NCBI GenBank assembly: GCA_009767595.1
Contig: VSDK01011470.1
Location: forward strand, 443,131-507,130
Direction: 5' to 3'
DNA from: Symbiodinium kawagutii
Taxonomy: Eukaryota; Sar; Dinophyceae; Suessiales; Symbiodiniaceae
DNA length: 64,000 nucleotides
Below the pieces are notes generated by a model, which saw only the letters and a list, made by a program, of their open reading frames with translations, had not been told where the DNA came from and did no database searches. This document shows positions 12,953 to 23,200 of the stretch, in pieces. A program made the translations under genes and the position numbers. Numbering within the stretch: the first letter of the stretch is position 1; each line of letters begins with the position of its first letter.

Positions 12953-14890
12953 GTAGCGAACTAAATAGTTGGTTTTTAGATGTTTTTAGTAGCTAAATAT
13001 TGGTTAAGAATGGTGAATAGTCTATTAATAGCAGAATAATGTTGCTAATAGGGAATCATCACTAATGGTTAATAGTGTAGCTAATAGTGGTTAATAGTTG
13101 GCTATGGGTCAAGCAGTTAGCCAACCAATTTCATGAGGGAGAATCACCAACAATTTCATAGGGCAAACAAACGTTAATGATGGGGGCACTAATGGTCGTT
13201 TCTCAAAATCGTTGGGTTGATTGTGGCTGATAAGGGTCAATGATACGAAATAATCACCAACAATCATGGTTAAACGACTACTATATGATTAATGGCTAAG
13301 CAATGGTTGTTAATGGTTGCTAATTATTGTTCAGAGTATTATCATGTATGTTAGTAGTAACTGAATGGTAGTGGCTAGCATTGGTAGTCAAATAATAGTA
13401 TCATTGTTGAATGGAAATGATTGGTTAATAATTATTTGTTAATTGTAGTCAATTGTTAATTTGTTGAACGGCAATTACTATTAGTAGCTAGTTCAATTAT
13501 TAATGATTACCTAATGTGTGTAAGTGGTAATCCAATGGTAATGATGAGTTAGTAATACATAATGACTCATGGTTTTATTGGTTGCCGAGAAGAATCACTA
13601 ATATTATGAGCAAATTACCATTACTAATTATGAGTCTTGTGAGTAGTTAGACGTAATCAGTAAAAGCACCATTACTTGACTGACAATTGTAATTGTTCAC
13701 CATTACGAACATTATATAAATACAACTAATGTGATTGTTAATCATTCAATTAAAAGCTCTTGTTGCTAATATTCGCATTTGTTGCCACAACTAAGAATGT
13801 AATATTAGTAACAATGTACTAGTTGTGATTGGTTTATTGTCAACCAGTAGTCGGCGAACTAATATGGGTGATCAGCCAACTAAGAATTGTTCACAAAAGC
13901 CATTTGACTACTTCGGGATGGTACTCGTAGATCGCCGAAGAACTGCATGGTTGTATGAAGGTATTTCCCAATCAGTCACCGGTGCCCAAGGAATGACATG
14001 AAAGAACCTACCATCCTATCAATCAGATTTACCAGTACCTCAAATTGCTTACTATTTTTCGATGGGCAGTGGCAGCTTCTTTTCTCATTGGATAATAGTG
14101 AATAAGCATTTGGGCGAATCCTGTGTCCCGTGCCAAGTCTTTGCCTTCACGCAAGATAGTTGGAGAGGGAGATAGGCCTTAAGGCCCTACATCCTCCAAC
14201 AGTCTGTTGATCAGGCATACATGAATTGTGCCCCTTGCCAGAGACATTTAGCTTTACACCATTGATACCCCCGTTGTAGCTCTGCTCCACCGCGATCGCA
14301 GGAGTGGGTGATTCCGTCACCATTCCTCTTCGCAGCGACAGCACAGCTGCCTTGGCATTCCTGGGAGGGGAGATCCATAAGAATTGCTTCCAGCAGTTTC
14401 ACAGGCCCTTAGCCTTAGATATGGCTGGTCGATCTCTGGATCTCCTAGACTTGTATCCATTTGTAGTATCCAGTAGTATGATGACAGGAGCAACAGCAGA
14501 AGCAATAGACACATCAAAAGTTGCAAGAAGAGTAGTTGAGTGGCAATGAATACAACAATGGTATAATCTAGGGTGATATATGTAGGATCTGTTGTGCCTT
14601 TGTCGGATTGACCCGTGTTTTGATTATGTTTTCGCAGCTATCCCCAGCAGCTTTTGGAGTGCTTTGTTTACTTACAGTTGCGGGAATGGTCTTGTCCATT
14701 TCTGCTGGTTTTGTTTGACTCCCCAACTGAAAAAAAACACCGTATCAGTATTCCAATGGAAATTGATCAGTAAAAATTCTGTTTTGAGAGTCTTGATTTT
14801 TGGTGTTGTGACCATCACCAACCACCACTAACCAATCATCCAACCAGTTGTCCCTCCAGGTGACAAAAGTCATGTTTTGCCAGCAGTATT
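12953..14890. other. Degenerate low-complexity DNA
   Basis: Mostly short words such as TAATGGTTA, GTAGTTAG and AATAGTTGG. It includes a truncated family A element at about 13100-13185 joined to a family B end (GTCGTTTCTCAAAATCG at about 13190). A frame at 14304-14549 contains SDSTAALAFLGG, but nothing else supports it. Confidence 0.5.
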
Positions 14891-15238
14891 TTGAGTGTCA
14901 AACCGTATCGTCAACACCTCGGGCCCGAACCTGGGCCTGGGAATGCCCTTGAACAATGGGGGTGCCATCACCAGCAACCCTTGGAGCGTTTTCAGTTTGA
15001 CATTCACCCGTGAACTTGGATCATGGCTGATCATGATGAGCATTGAGATAAGCCCCAAAGAAATACCCTGGGACCCACGCTGAACCAAAGGTGAACCCTC
15101 AAAACTGCCAGAATTGCAGTCACTGAGGACATGGGACAAGGTCAAGCAAGGCTCAGGGGAGGGCGGAAGAGTTGCATGGCTGGACTGTTCCGGTTGAGAA
15201 TGATACTTTTTGAATCTTGTCAGTTGGTAAGGATTCAT
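14870..15238 (-). CDS. Candidate exon, open on both strands
   Basis: The minus strand has a 122-codon frame with protein-like content (LKTLQGLLVMAPPLFKGIP, then RPRFGPEVLTIRFD). The + strand over 14895-15083 is also open and equally protein-like (LGLGMPLNNGGAITSNPWSV, then TFTRELGSWL). Only one can be the real frame. I cannot choose from sequence alone and recognise neither. Confidence 0.3.
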   Translation of the reverse strand: MNPYQLTRFKKYHSQPEQSSHATLPPSPEPCLTLSHVLSDCNSGSFEGSPLVQRGSQGISLGLISMLIMISHDPSSRVNVKLKTLQGLLVMAPPLFKGIPRPRFGPEVLTIRFDTQNTAGKT

Positions 15239-15919
15239 AAGGTTTGATAACGGCTAATTCGATTGTTTGATGATCGTTGATCACGGCTAATAATGATGGC
15301 TCATAATGATGGGTATCGTTACGTACTTGTGGCAATGGTTGGGGAAATCACCAGCTATTGGAAACTTGGAACGTGGAGATTTGTTGTCGTTTGAAAGGAT
15401 CTCACATTGGTATGTTGTGGAAATTGTTGATAATAGTAAGTCAACAGCGGAGTACACTGGTGAAACATCAAAAATTATGGAACGATCCATGGGTTGTAGT
15501 TTCCACCCGGAGTCACGTGATTAGCTTAAGATGTTTAAGACCAAGCCATTTTTGGTATGCTACATTGGCTTCACTGTACGCCACAAACTAAACAGCCCAA
15601 GCCATGGTCGACCCTCGGAGTCGACCCTCGGAGTCGACACTTGGACATCAACTTGCTCTCGGTGGAGCTCGGCCAGGGCATTGAAGCGGCCGATGCGAAT
15701 GGATTGAAAGCAGGTTTTTCCAGGTTTTTTCTGGGTTTTTCATGTTTTTTCCTGGAAAGGGAAAAGAGGAGTCCCCATTTAAGATGCTTTTTTGGGCACC
15801 CATTTGATGCTTAGAAATTGGTGCCATTCGGAAACACACGCTTGATATCATTTTAATACTTTTTCAACGCAAAAAACCTGGGGACTCCTCGCCTCCCTTT
15901 CTACAGCTTCCTTATTACC

Positions 15920-15970
15920 ATGGCCAGGCAGGGCTTGGATGAGCAACCTCACGTTTCGAGGTTGGCAGAG
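15920..15970 (+). CDS. Candidate first exon
   Basis: ATG at 15920 opens a 17-codon frame, MARQGLDEQPHVSRLAE, that ends exactly at a GTGCGT donor after AG. It could be a first coding exon, or an internal exon that happens to contain ATG. No product is recognised. Confidence 0.35.
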
Positions 15971-16035
15971 GTGCGTGGAGAATGGGCTTGATGGGGGATG
16001 CTGGTTGGTCATAGTTGATAATGGTCAATACAAAC

Positions 16036-16138
16036 GGTAGTTTCTCAAAATGAGGGACCCCAAAAAATGGTTGGCTTTTTACTACAAATGACTTACAGTG
16101 GATGATTTGGGGGGACCCCTATTTTGAGCAACCACCAA
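16036..16138. mobile_element. Family B MITE-like element
   Basis: Left end GGTAGTTTCTCAAAATGAGG, right end CCCCTATTTTGAGCAACCAC. Here the internal part is in the opposite orientation to the copy at 11556 (GGATGATTTGGGG near the right end). Confidence 0.8.
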
Positions 16139-16989
16139 ATGAACAATAGTGAACAATGGCGATCAATAACGGAGTTGTATCAATCAAACTGTGATAATGA
16201 TCAATGAAATCAAGAATCAAGATAAGATGATGCTGTAATGATCAATAAAGGTTGTATCATGATTTTATCAATGTTGATTGATCAACAAAGGCTAGCGATA
16301 TACCATGCTGCTATACCAAGAAAGCTGATATGATGATTGTTGATATCAACAATTGCAAACTGCCACGCCGGGCATGTGACAAGCTCACCATCAACTGAGT
16401 TTGTCCGTAGAAGGATGGTGGGACCATTTCGATTTCCATAGACCCACCAAGCAAAGATTCCAGCACTGCTATCCACTAGTCACATATGGGCCTGTCCGTG
16501 AATGGTTGCGTTTCTCACAGGGAAACCCAGCCACTTTTGAGGATGCCTTACCATAGATGGCTACCATTCTTGCCGCCTATCCGCTATGGTCGTTAGGATC
16601 ATCCCCATTTTCCCTACTGTTTGACCAATGATGCTTGGTTCCCATTAGTTGCTACTGTTGGTTGCTTCCCTTTGCCTGGCGGCCTTGCAACGGTGATGCA
16701 GTTTGACAAGTGTTGGTCATCTTGCCCTGCTTGTAGCTTATGCTTCGTTCACTCCAATTGTGACCGAGTTACATACTCAAACTTTGACAATGTTGTTGAT
16801 GGTTAGTGGTGGTTGATCAATGATGCTTGAACGATTGTGCTGAATGTTCAGGAGTTTGAACTCGGGTCCTGAAGCATCAAGTAGAGGACGACAAGTGATT
16901 TGTGTCTTAATGTGGTAGTTTCGTGGGCCCCAGAGGGCCCCAAAAAAATCATCCCTTTTGAACCATTTTTAGTGGTAAACCAACCGTTC

Positions 16990-17095
16990 TAGCTGGTATA
17001 TCCCCTACTATTGCTGCTTATTATCCCCTTGTGCATGGCCATTGCTAACCATTGTTCACCACCAATCAACCAATCATAACAACTTGGGGGTCCCA
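16990..17095. mobile_element. Family C MITE-like element
   Basis: Same left end as 8969 (AGCTGGTATATCCCC, then TATTATCCCC). It is preceded at 16916-16985 by a decayed family B-like stretch. The right end is not clear. Confidence 0.5.
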
Positions 17096-17786
17096 AGTGC
17101 GGGCGCTTGGTCGAAACGTGGATGGCTGGCAGGTTGCTGTGCCGGACGACGCGGGTGTCGCCTCCTCAGCGGCGTGGGGAATGAGTTGATGCCCACGAAA
17201 TCCCATGGAATTTGGCCCGTCAACCATTCTCAACCATCATCAACCATGATCAAGTATGGAGAATCTTGTTTGAAAATGGTGGTTGATGATGGTTGATAGT
17301 GATTGATAATGCTTGAAAATGGTTAGAGAATGGTTAGAGAATGATCAGAAAAATGCTGTTTGATCATGTTTAGTGTATTGGCGGTTGAGAATGATTGAGA
17401 ATCAAACTAATCTTTAGTGGAGAATCAACATTAGACATTGAGTCTTCATGTGTCACAGCGGAGAACGAAGACGAATCGTGCATGATATTTTGAGAGGAAC
17501 ATAAGAATAAATGACTTGGCACAATGGTCAACATGTTTTGTGCTGCTTGATACATGGTGATAGGGCTTCTTTGATGCTTGATAAATGGAGTCGTCCAACA
17601 ACAGTAAGCTATGTCATTATCCACAATTATGTGTTTTCCATAGTTATCCAACAAATATAAGTGGATAGTTATCGAACAGTTATGTCATTATCCATAGTTG
17701 TCCAACAAATAATGGAAGTTATCCATAGTTATCCATAGTTATCAGCTTATTGTATATCAGTTATCCAACCATGGAAGTTATGTCCA

Positions 17787-17950
17787 GCTCCAACGGCGCC
17801 AATCATCCCATGGTAGCCCAGGTGGTGAGCTTGTAGCCTCAAGGGCGGCCGACAGTGTCTCACAATCTCGTCGCCAGTCCATGGCATCACAACGATGGGA
17901 CCCCCATGGCCCGGATGGCGTTTCACGCCTTGGTTTCACAATTTGATCCT
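17787..17950 (+). CDS. Candidate exon, two possible frames
   Basis: An island of higher GC. One frame starts at an ATG near 17770 and reads MEVMSSSNGANHPMVAQV up to a GTGAGC donor. Another frame stays open for about 54 codons, with AADSVSQSRRQSMASQRWD. Only one can be coding. No family is recognised. Confidence 0.3.
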
Positions 17951-18259
17951 AAGACACCATCAATCACTATCATCATTTATGATACCATCCATGGGGGGGT
18001 ATACTCCGTCGTTTATGGTACCATCCATGTGACACAGCTAGGTAATTCTCCATGTTTTCAAGCCACGAGTCGTCCAAACGAAGTGAAATGGAACTGTGAC
18101 CTTCCGTGGTGAAGAAGTTGCATTCACAAAATGAATCAAAGTACTGTGGAAGACCAGCGACCAAGGACACCACGATCACTAAAGGATGCCGAGTTTGTTG
18201 CGATTGACGTTTGGTTGACTCGCAAAATACCCTCGGCCGCTGCACCGCGGTGACTTTAG

Positions 18260-18357
18260 CGGATCTCCACAAGGGGGAACCCGGAAGGGCACTGAAAGAG
18301 GTTGCCGAAGTGTCAAGACGAACTGAACTGATAACTGCTGTCACACGCTCAATGGAA
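18260..18357 (+). CDS. Candidate internal exon, charged helix
   Basis: Acceptor GACTTTAG and donor GTGAGT bound exactly 98 nt that read DLHKGEPGRALKEVAEVSRR then TELITAVTRSME, an amphipathic charged helix. Just upstream, another frame reads DAEFVAIDVWLTR. The exon is isolated and its gene is unknown. Confidence 0.45.
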
Positions 18358-19088
18358 GTGAGTCTTTGAACCTTTGCAAAGGCCCGTGGCCTATGGTCTT
18401 CAAGAATTTACGTTCTTTCGCTATGTCGCACTTCGGCCTGCCCTTGGCCCATGCATGTAGGCAAAGCCTAAAGTAGAAACATTTGGCAATGGGCATTTTG
18501 CCTCCAAGACACATCACCAATGGATTCCAATGGTTTCTATTCCAGGCTGAGAAGAGTTGGACTGCACAAGTGCAGTGATCCAGAACCAGCACCGCTGTGA
18601 AGAAGTTCTTGCTCAGGACATGTACAGAAGAGTGTTGTATAGTTGAGGTCAGAAGTTTGCATTGGCCATTGCGAGCATGCGGCAAGGCTAAAAAAGACTG
18701 AACTCACTCTGTGCTCGCCAATTGGTAGGCGTATCCACAAATGTTTGACACCAAAACTTGGTGGTTTACATTGACAACGACGATGTTTGGATGGTTTGCA
18801 AATGTTTAGGGCCAGTTTAGGCTAATTTCCAAATGTGTGACATGGGTTTTGTGAAGAGAGGAGCGATATTCATTGGTTTTGTTTAATTACTTCTGAAGCT
18901 TAAAAAGTGCTCTGACAGCGCTCATCAGAAGGCGCCCACAGCGTCGAAACTTTGAGGATGTCTCAGCTGCGAATATGTATACATCCTTGATCAAGGGATG
19001 ACAATACCAAGAGTTGTGTCCTGGTTGGCTCATGAATTTGTTCTGGATCAGTGGCTAGAAGCAGAAACACGCATGCAGTTTGGCGCAG

Positions 19089-19180
19089 ATCTGGCTCAAG
19101 ATTGGGCCAAACCAAGACATTGCGTTCGGAAAAGGGTCAGCTTGTCGTGGAAGGTTCATAGAGGTGCCAGCTTCTTCTGT
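19089..19180 (+). pseudogene. Decayed copy of the 30.8-kb segment
   Basis: About 90 bp here (CTGGCTCAAG, ATTGGGCCAAACCAAGACAT and on) align with 30801-30892 at roughly three-quarters identity by eye. The frame of the better copy is broken here by a single-base indel, and its ATG is ATT. It looks like a dead copy of a duplicated or retroposed sequence. Confidence 0.5.
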
Positions 19181-19227
19181 GAGCACTGAATGTCAGCCGC
19201 GAGGGGTGTAGGTGGGGATATTTTGAA

Positions 19228-19425
19228 TTAAGAAAATGATAAACAAAAATATAGATGGTTATGAAAGTAATGATGACTATGACGATAGATGGGAATCATG
19301 ACGAGGATCATTAGGATAATGAAGATCATGAGGATAATTATGATCATGAAGATCATGAGGATAATTATGATCATGAAGATCATGAGGATCATTATGATCA
19401 TGATGATCATGATGATCATGATGGT
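19228..19425. repeat. GATCATGA-type degenerate repeat
   Basis: Repeats of GATCATGAGGATAATTAT and GATCATGAT. The sequence is rich in self-complementary GATC/TGATCA words. The ILMIFMIII and MKIMRIIMI frames are artefacts. Confidence 0.85.
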
Positions 19426-19668
19426 GATGTCGTTGCGGGTGATTCTGCTGATGAAAGATGATGAAAGTGAGAATGAAGCCTGCTACGCTTCATTTCAAAG
19501 ACCTTGTAGGCGCAACATGCCACAGCTTCGCAAGCAATGACTCAATGACTTCGCTATCGACCTTTTCCTTCAGTAGGTGACTGTGGGGTGAGAGGCAGAA
19601 ACAAAGCAGGAAGAATGTAAGGAACTTCGCTTGTGGCTGGTGGAATGGTGGATTGACATCGGCGAGTC

Positions 19669-19866
19669 ATGGGTGTCGACTCAGAGTTTTCAGCCGATGA
19701 CGCCAGGAGCGGAGATCAGACAGCCATGGAGGCTTGGTGCCTAGCCCCACAGGACCTGGTTCTGAGTGAAGTGGATGGCTGGTTGGTTGAAGACCTGTGT
19801 CTCCAGCATTTGTTTGAGACATTGGTTGAGCTGATCAGACTAGGGGCGGCTAGTTTGCAGAAGTGA
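19669..19866 (+). CDS. Candidate small ORF upstream of the DOMON/YHYH gene
   Basis: A 65-codon frame starting ATGGGTGTCGACTCAGAG: acidic N-terminus MGVDSEFSADDARSG, then a Leu-rich helix (VEDLCLQHLFETLVELIRLG). It could be an upstream exon or a separate small gene. There is no signal peptide and no recognised family. Confidence 0.3.
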   Translation: MGVDSEFSADDARSGDQTAMEAWCLAPQDLVLSEVDGWLVEDLCLQHLFETLVELIRLGAASLQK

Positions 19867-20226
19867 CACAACTTCACAGGAATCATTTTCCACCGATTCT
19901 TTGGCCTGCTGCTGTTGCGCGTTTCAAGCCCTTGGTTCTTGAAGCGTTTGCTTGTCACGAAGCCCTCACAGTCCGAAGCCAGAAGATGAAGGGTGCCTTG
20001 GTTGTGATGTTTGATGGCTTGCCATTGTCCCTTTCCTGGCACGCCTGGTTGTGCACAACACCAACGTGTGTTGATGAAGTGAAAACTGGGTGATCAAGTG
20101 ATCAACCAGAAACCTGATTCAAAGAGAAACCACTAGAAACCACCAGAAAGTTGTAGGAGGTGTTGCTGCAAAAGGTTCACCCCACAACGCTCAGCTTCAG
20201 GTGCTGTGGGATGTTTGATGCTGCAG

Positions 20227-23200
20227 GCTGCGCTTGCCGCACCTTTGACTTTCGAACATCTCGGTAGCACATGGACCATCGAAGCCAAGAACAACCAACT
20301 TGAGGTCACTGCAGACTGTGCTGAACCCTGGCTCGTTGTGAGGTCAGCGTGCCCAAAGGGACATGGACATTTCTGTGGACAGATATGGACATGTGTATAA
20401 ATGCATTTTATAAACATGTGCTTTAAGTTTGTGGTCATTGTGATTTGTGTCTGGGGTCATGTGGAAACGTGCCTTGGAACATAGATTTGGCGAATGGAAA
20501 TGCCTTTGTGAACAGGCAACCACTGAGGCACGCTGTGCCATTGCGATTGGCTGCTGCTACCTTCACAATAACAAGATGTGAATGACGCTGTCCCAATGGG
20601 ATTTGATACTCTTGGCGTTGCTTGATTGTGTGCTGCGGCAGCCGATGTGCCATTGCGATTTGCATCTGGACTCATGCGGATCAATGCGATGAAACATGCG
20701 TTTTTTGCTGTGCGCACACTTTCGCGCATTTCTTGTCAAACCTTTGAACAAAAAGTAATTTGCTGAGACACGCTGTGCCATTGGGATTTGCTTGGGGTGA
20801 TGGGGCCCCCTTCCGGGTGATGGGACTTCTTTCCAAACCGGCGTGCCATGTGGGTGATGGGACTTTACCCCACCGCTCGTATGATCAATTATGTATATTT
20901 GTGCACATCTATGGACATCGACCTGTATGCCACAAGTGGTTTCATAGCGTGGTACAGTGCGCATCCCAGCGCCAAGGAAAATACTTGGTGCGGTTTCGGC
21001 TTCAACAAGGACAGCCCAATCATGGATGGTTCAGCACCTGGCCAGCACTATCAGTAGCCCTTTGTGCTTCACATGTGCTCCTGACCTTACAGTCGCTGGT
21101 AGATCTGGTTGTTGAAACCGCAAAAGTTCAAGAACATGACATGTTCGGGAATCATGATAGGAATCAACTGGCTCAACGATGGGATTTGCTGAGTGTAACG
21201 TGTCCTCGTTCTGTCAATCCGGTTGAGCAGCCAGACCAACAGCGCAGTAATGAAAACTATTTTTGCCTCGTACTTCTGTTTAGAATTGTTTAGAAAATAT
21301 TCCGCTGTATCCTACCCAGAATGTAGCACATTATCAACCCTCATTTATTGGAGGATAGCAAGGAGGACGTAGAAGAAGATCATGTATTTGCACGTTTACT
21401 GATTTGGTGGATTCTGATGTATGATTTCTGCGCCTGAGGATGTGTTCACTTTCGGATATCACCAGTCAGCTGACCTAGTGGATTGTCCGACCAAAAACTG
21501 CGGATCTGGATGCGGATGTGGCACCGGATGTGGTACTCGTCGTCTCCGCAGCAAACCCCAGCCACAGTTGCTTGGGCTGAACATGTGACATGCGGAGAAG
21601 GCGCTTGAGTCGGACATTTCTGGGATCCACCAATTCTCGGTGAACCCGCACTGGATTTGTGAACTTGATTAAATTGATGAGTTGATGATACTTGATGAGT
21701 TCAATTGATACAGTTGATTCTTTGTCATTGCAAACCATGGTTTCCTTCACCATGTGCGTGCTTTACCGATCCTCCCGCGCAAACTCAGGAATCCATACAT
21801 CCCTCGCTGGCGGGACCTTGCAGTGCAAGTTCCATCACCCTCGGCTCCGGGGAAACCCAAAAGCCTTGCGGAGGTTGGAGGAGTGGTCACTTGGATGCTG
21901 ACGGTGTGGAAAGGGGCTGCTTGTGGAGCAAAGTCAGCGACAAAGAAAACAAGTTCTTGGTCCATACCGTTGGTTGGTCCTCTGGACTCTACAAGCTACA
22001 GCCGTGGGTCCGGAAATGCGGCAGCAATGGTGAGATATTAATATATAGATATTGGTTATTTGCTATCGTGAGAAGATAGATAGGTTATCCTGATCCAAGC
22101 ATATCGAACCACTGCAATGTGATGAAGTACAGTGAAGTAGAAGACTATTTTAAAATTCATTCTAGCTAGCCACACTCAAAGTGTGTCCTTTGCTGGTGAT
22201 TTGATATTTTGATATTTTTTGTGTGCGTGTGAACCGTTATGTCAAAAGGGAGTTGACCGCATCATGGTCATCTTCATCGAACTAAACCGCCTCATTGGTC
22301 ATCTTCATCGAACTAATAACTCAAAAGATCTCAAAAGTGTGCGTGTGTGTGTGCGCGTGTGTGTTTAGGGTTCTTGTGTGTGTGTGTGTGTTTGTGTGTC
22401 GCAGGGTGATCAAGTTCAGCTAGTGAGCAGCTGGTTGAAGTTTCCGACCAAAAATGTAGACACTCGATAGTGGTCGCTCACGCTGCAAAACTTTACAGAC
22501 TCAGATACAAAGCGAAGAAAGCTGATCTGAATGGTTGCTTCGAAGCCAGGTTGAAATGCCGTGGATTGCTGTACAACTTTCATACAACATGTTTATTACC
22601 TTGTAGATCATCGGTTCTTTGGTTTGTCCACGGGTTGTGTCACTCCAAGTGGCCATTGACCTACAAACTGGTAAGATGTCATTCTATGGTATGTTGGATC
22701 AAGTTTTCTAGCAATGACTGCTAATGAATTCATCAATCCATACAGTCAAAACGTATTCTGCCAAACCCGTTCGATTGTGGCCTGCATCACTTGCGTACAA
22801 GGTGAACGTGATTGAAACTGTTGAAAAGTTTAACCCTCCTAGGCTTCCCAGCAGCTCCTGTGAGTGAAAACCATCCATGACCATTGCGGATGACAAGTTT
22901 CCCACGCAAATTCCGAGTCAGAAACGAAGGGCGACATCCCGTGAAGAAACCAAGCGCTTCGATACTCCTGCGAAATGCATTTGTGCACCCCCCTCGTTAC
23001 GCAGTAGCCGCCCTACAAAATGAAATGGCAAACCGCATGCAACCAACATCCCAAGAAAGGCCTGCATTTCTTTCATCATCCTTGGTATGTTCCGAAACAG
23101 GGAGTATTCCTATTACCATAGCCTGGCGTCATTGCTGGGTACCTGAGGTTGGTATTGCCATGAATTCCGTGCTCTTTGTGCATGAGCATCCTGAGGACCC

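Noticed and set aside
14304-14549. RNase H or retroelement fragment (SDSTAALA)
   Set aside because: One short resemblance only; no reverse transcriptase motif or long terminal repeat was found nearby.
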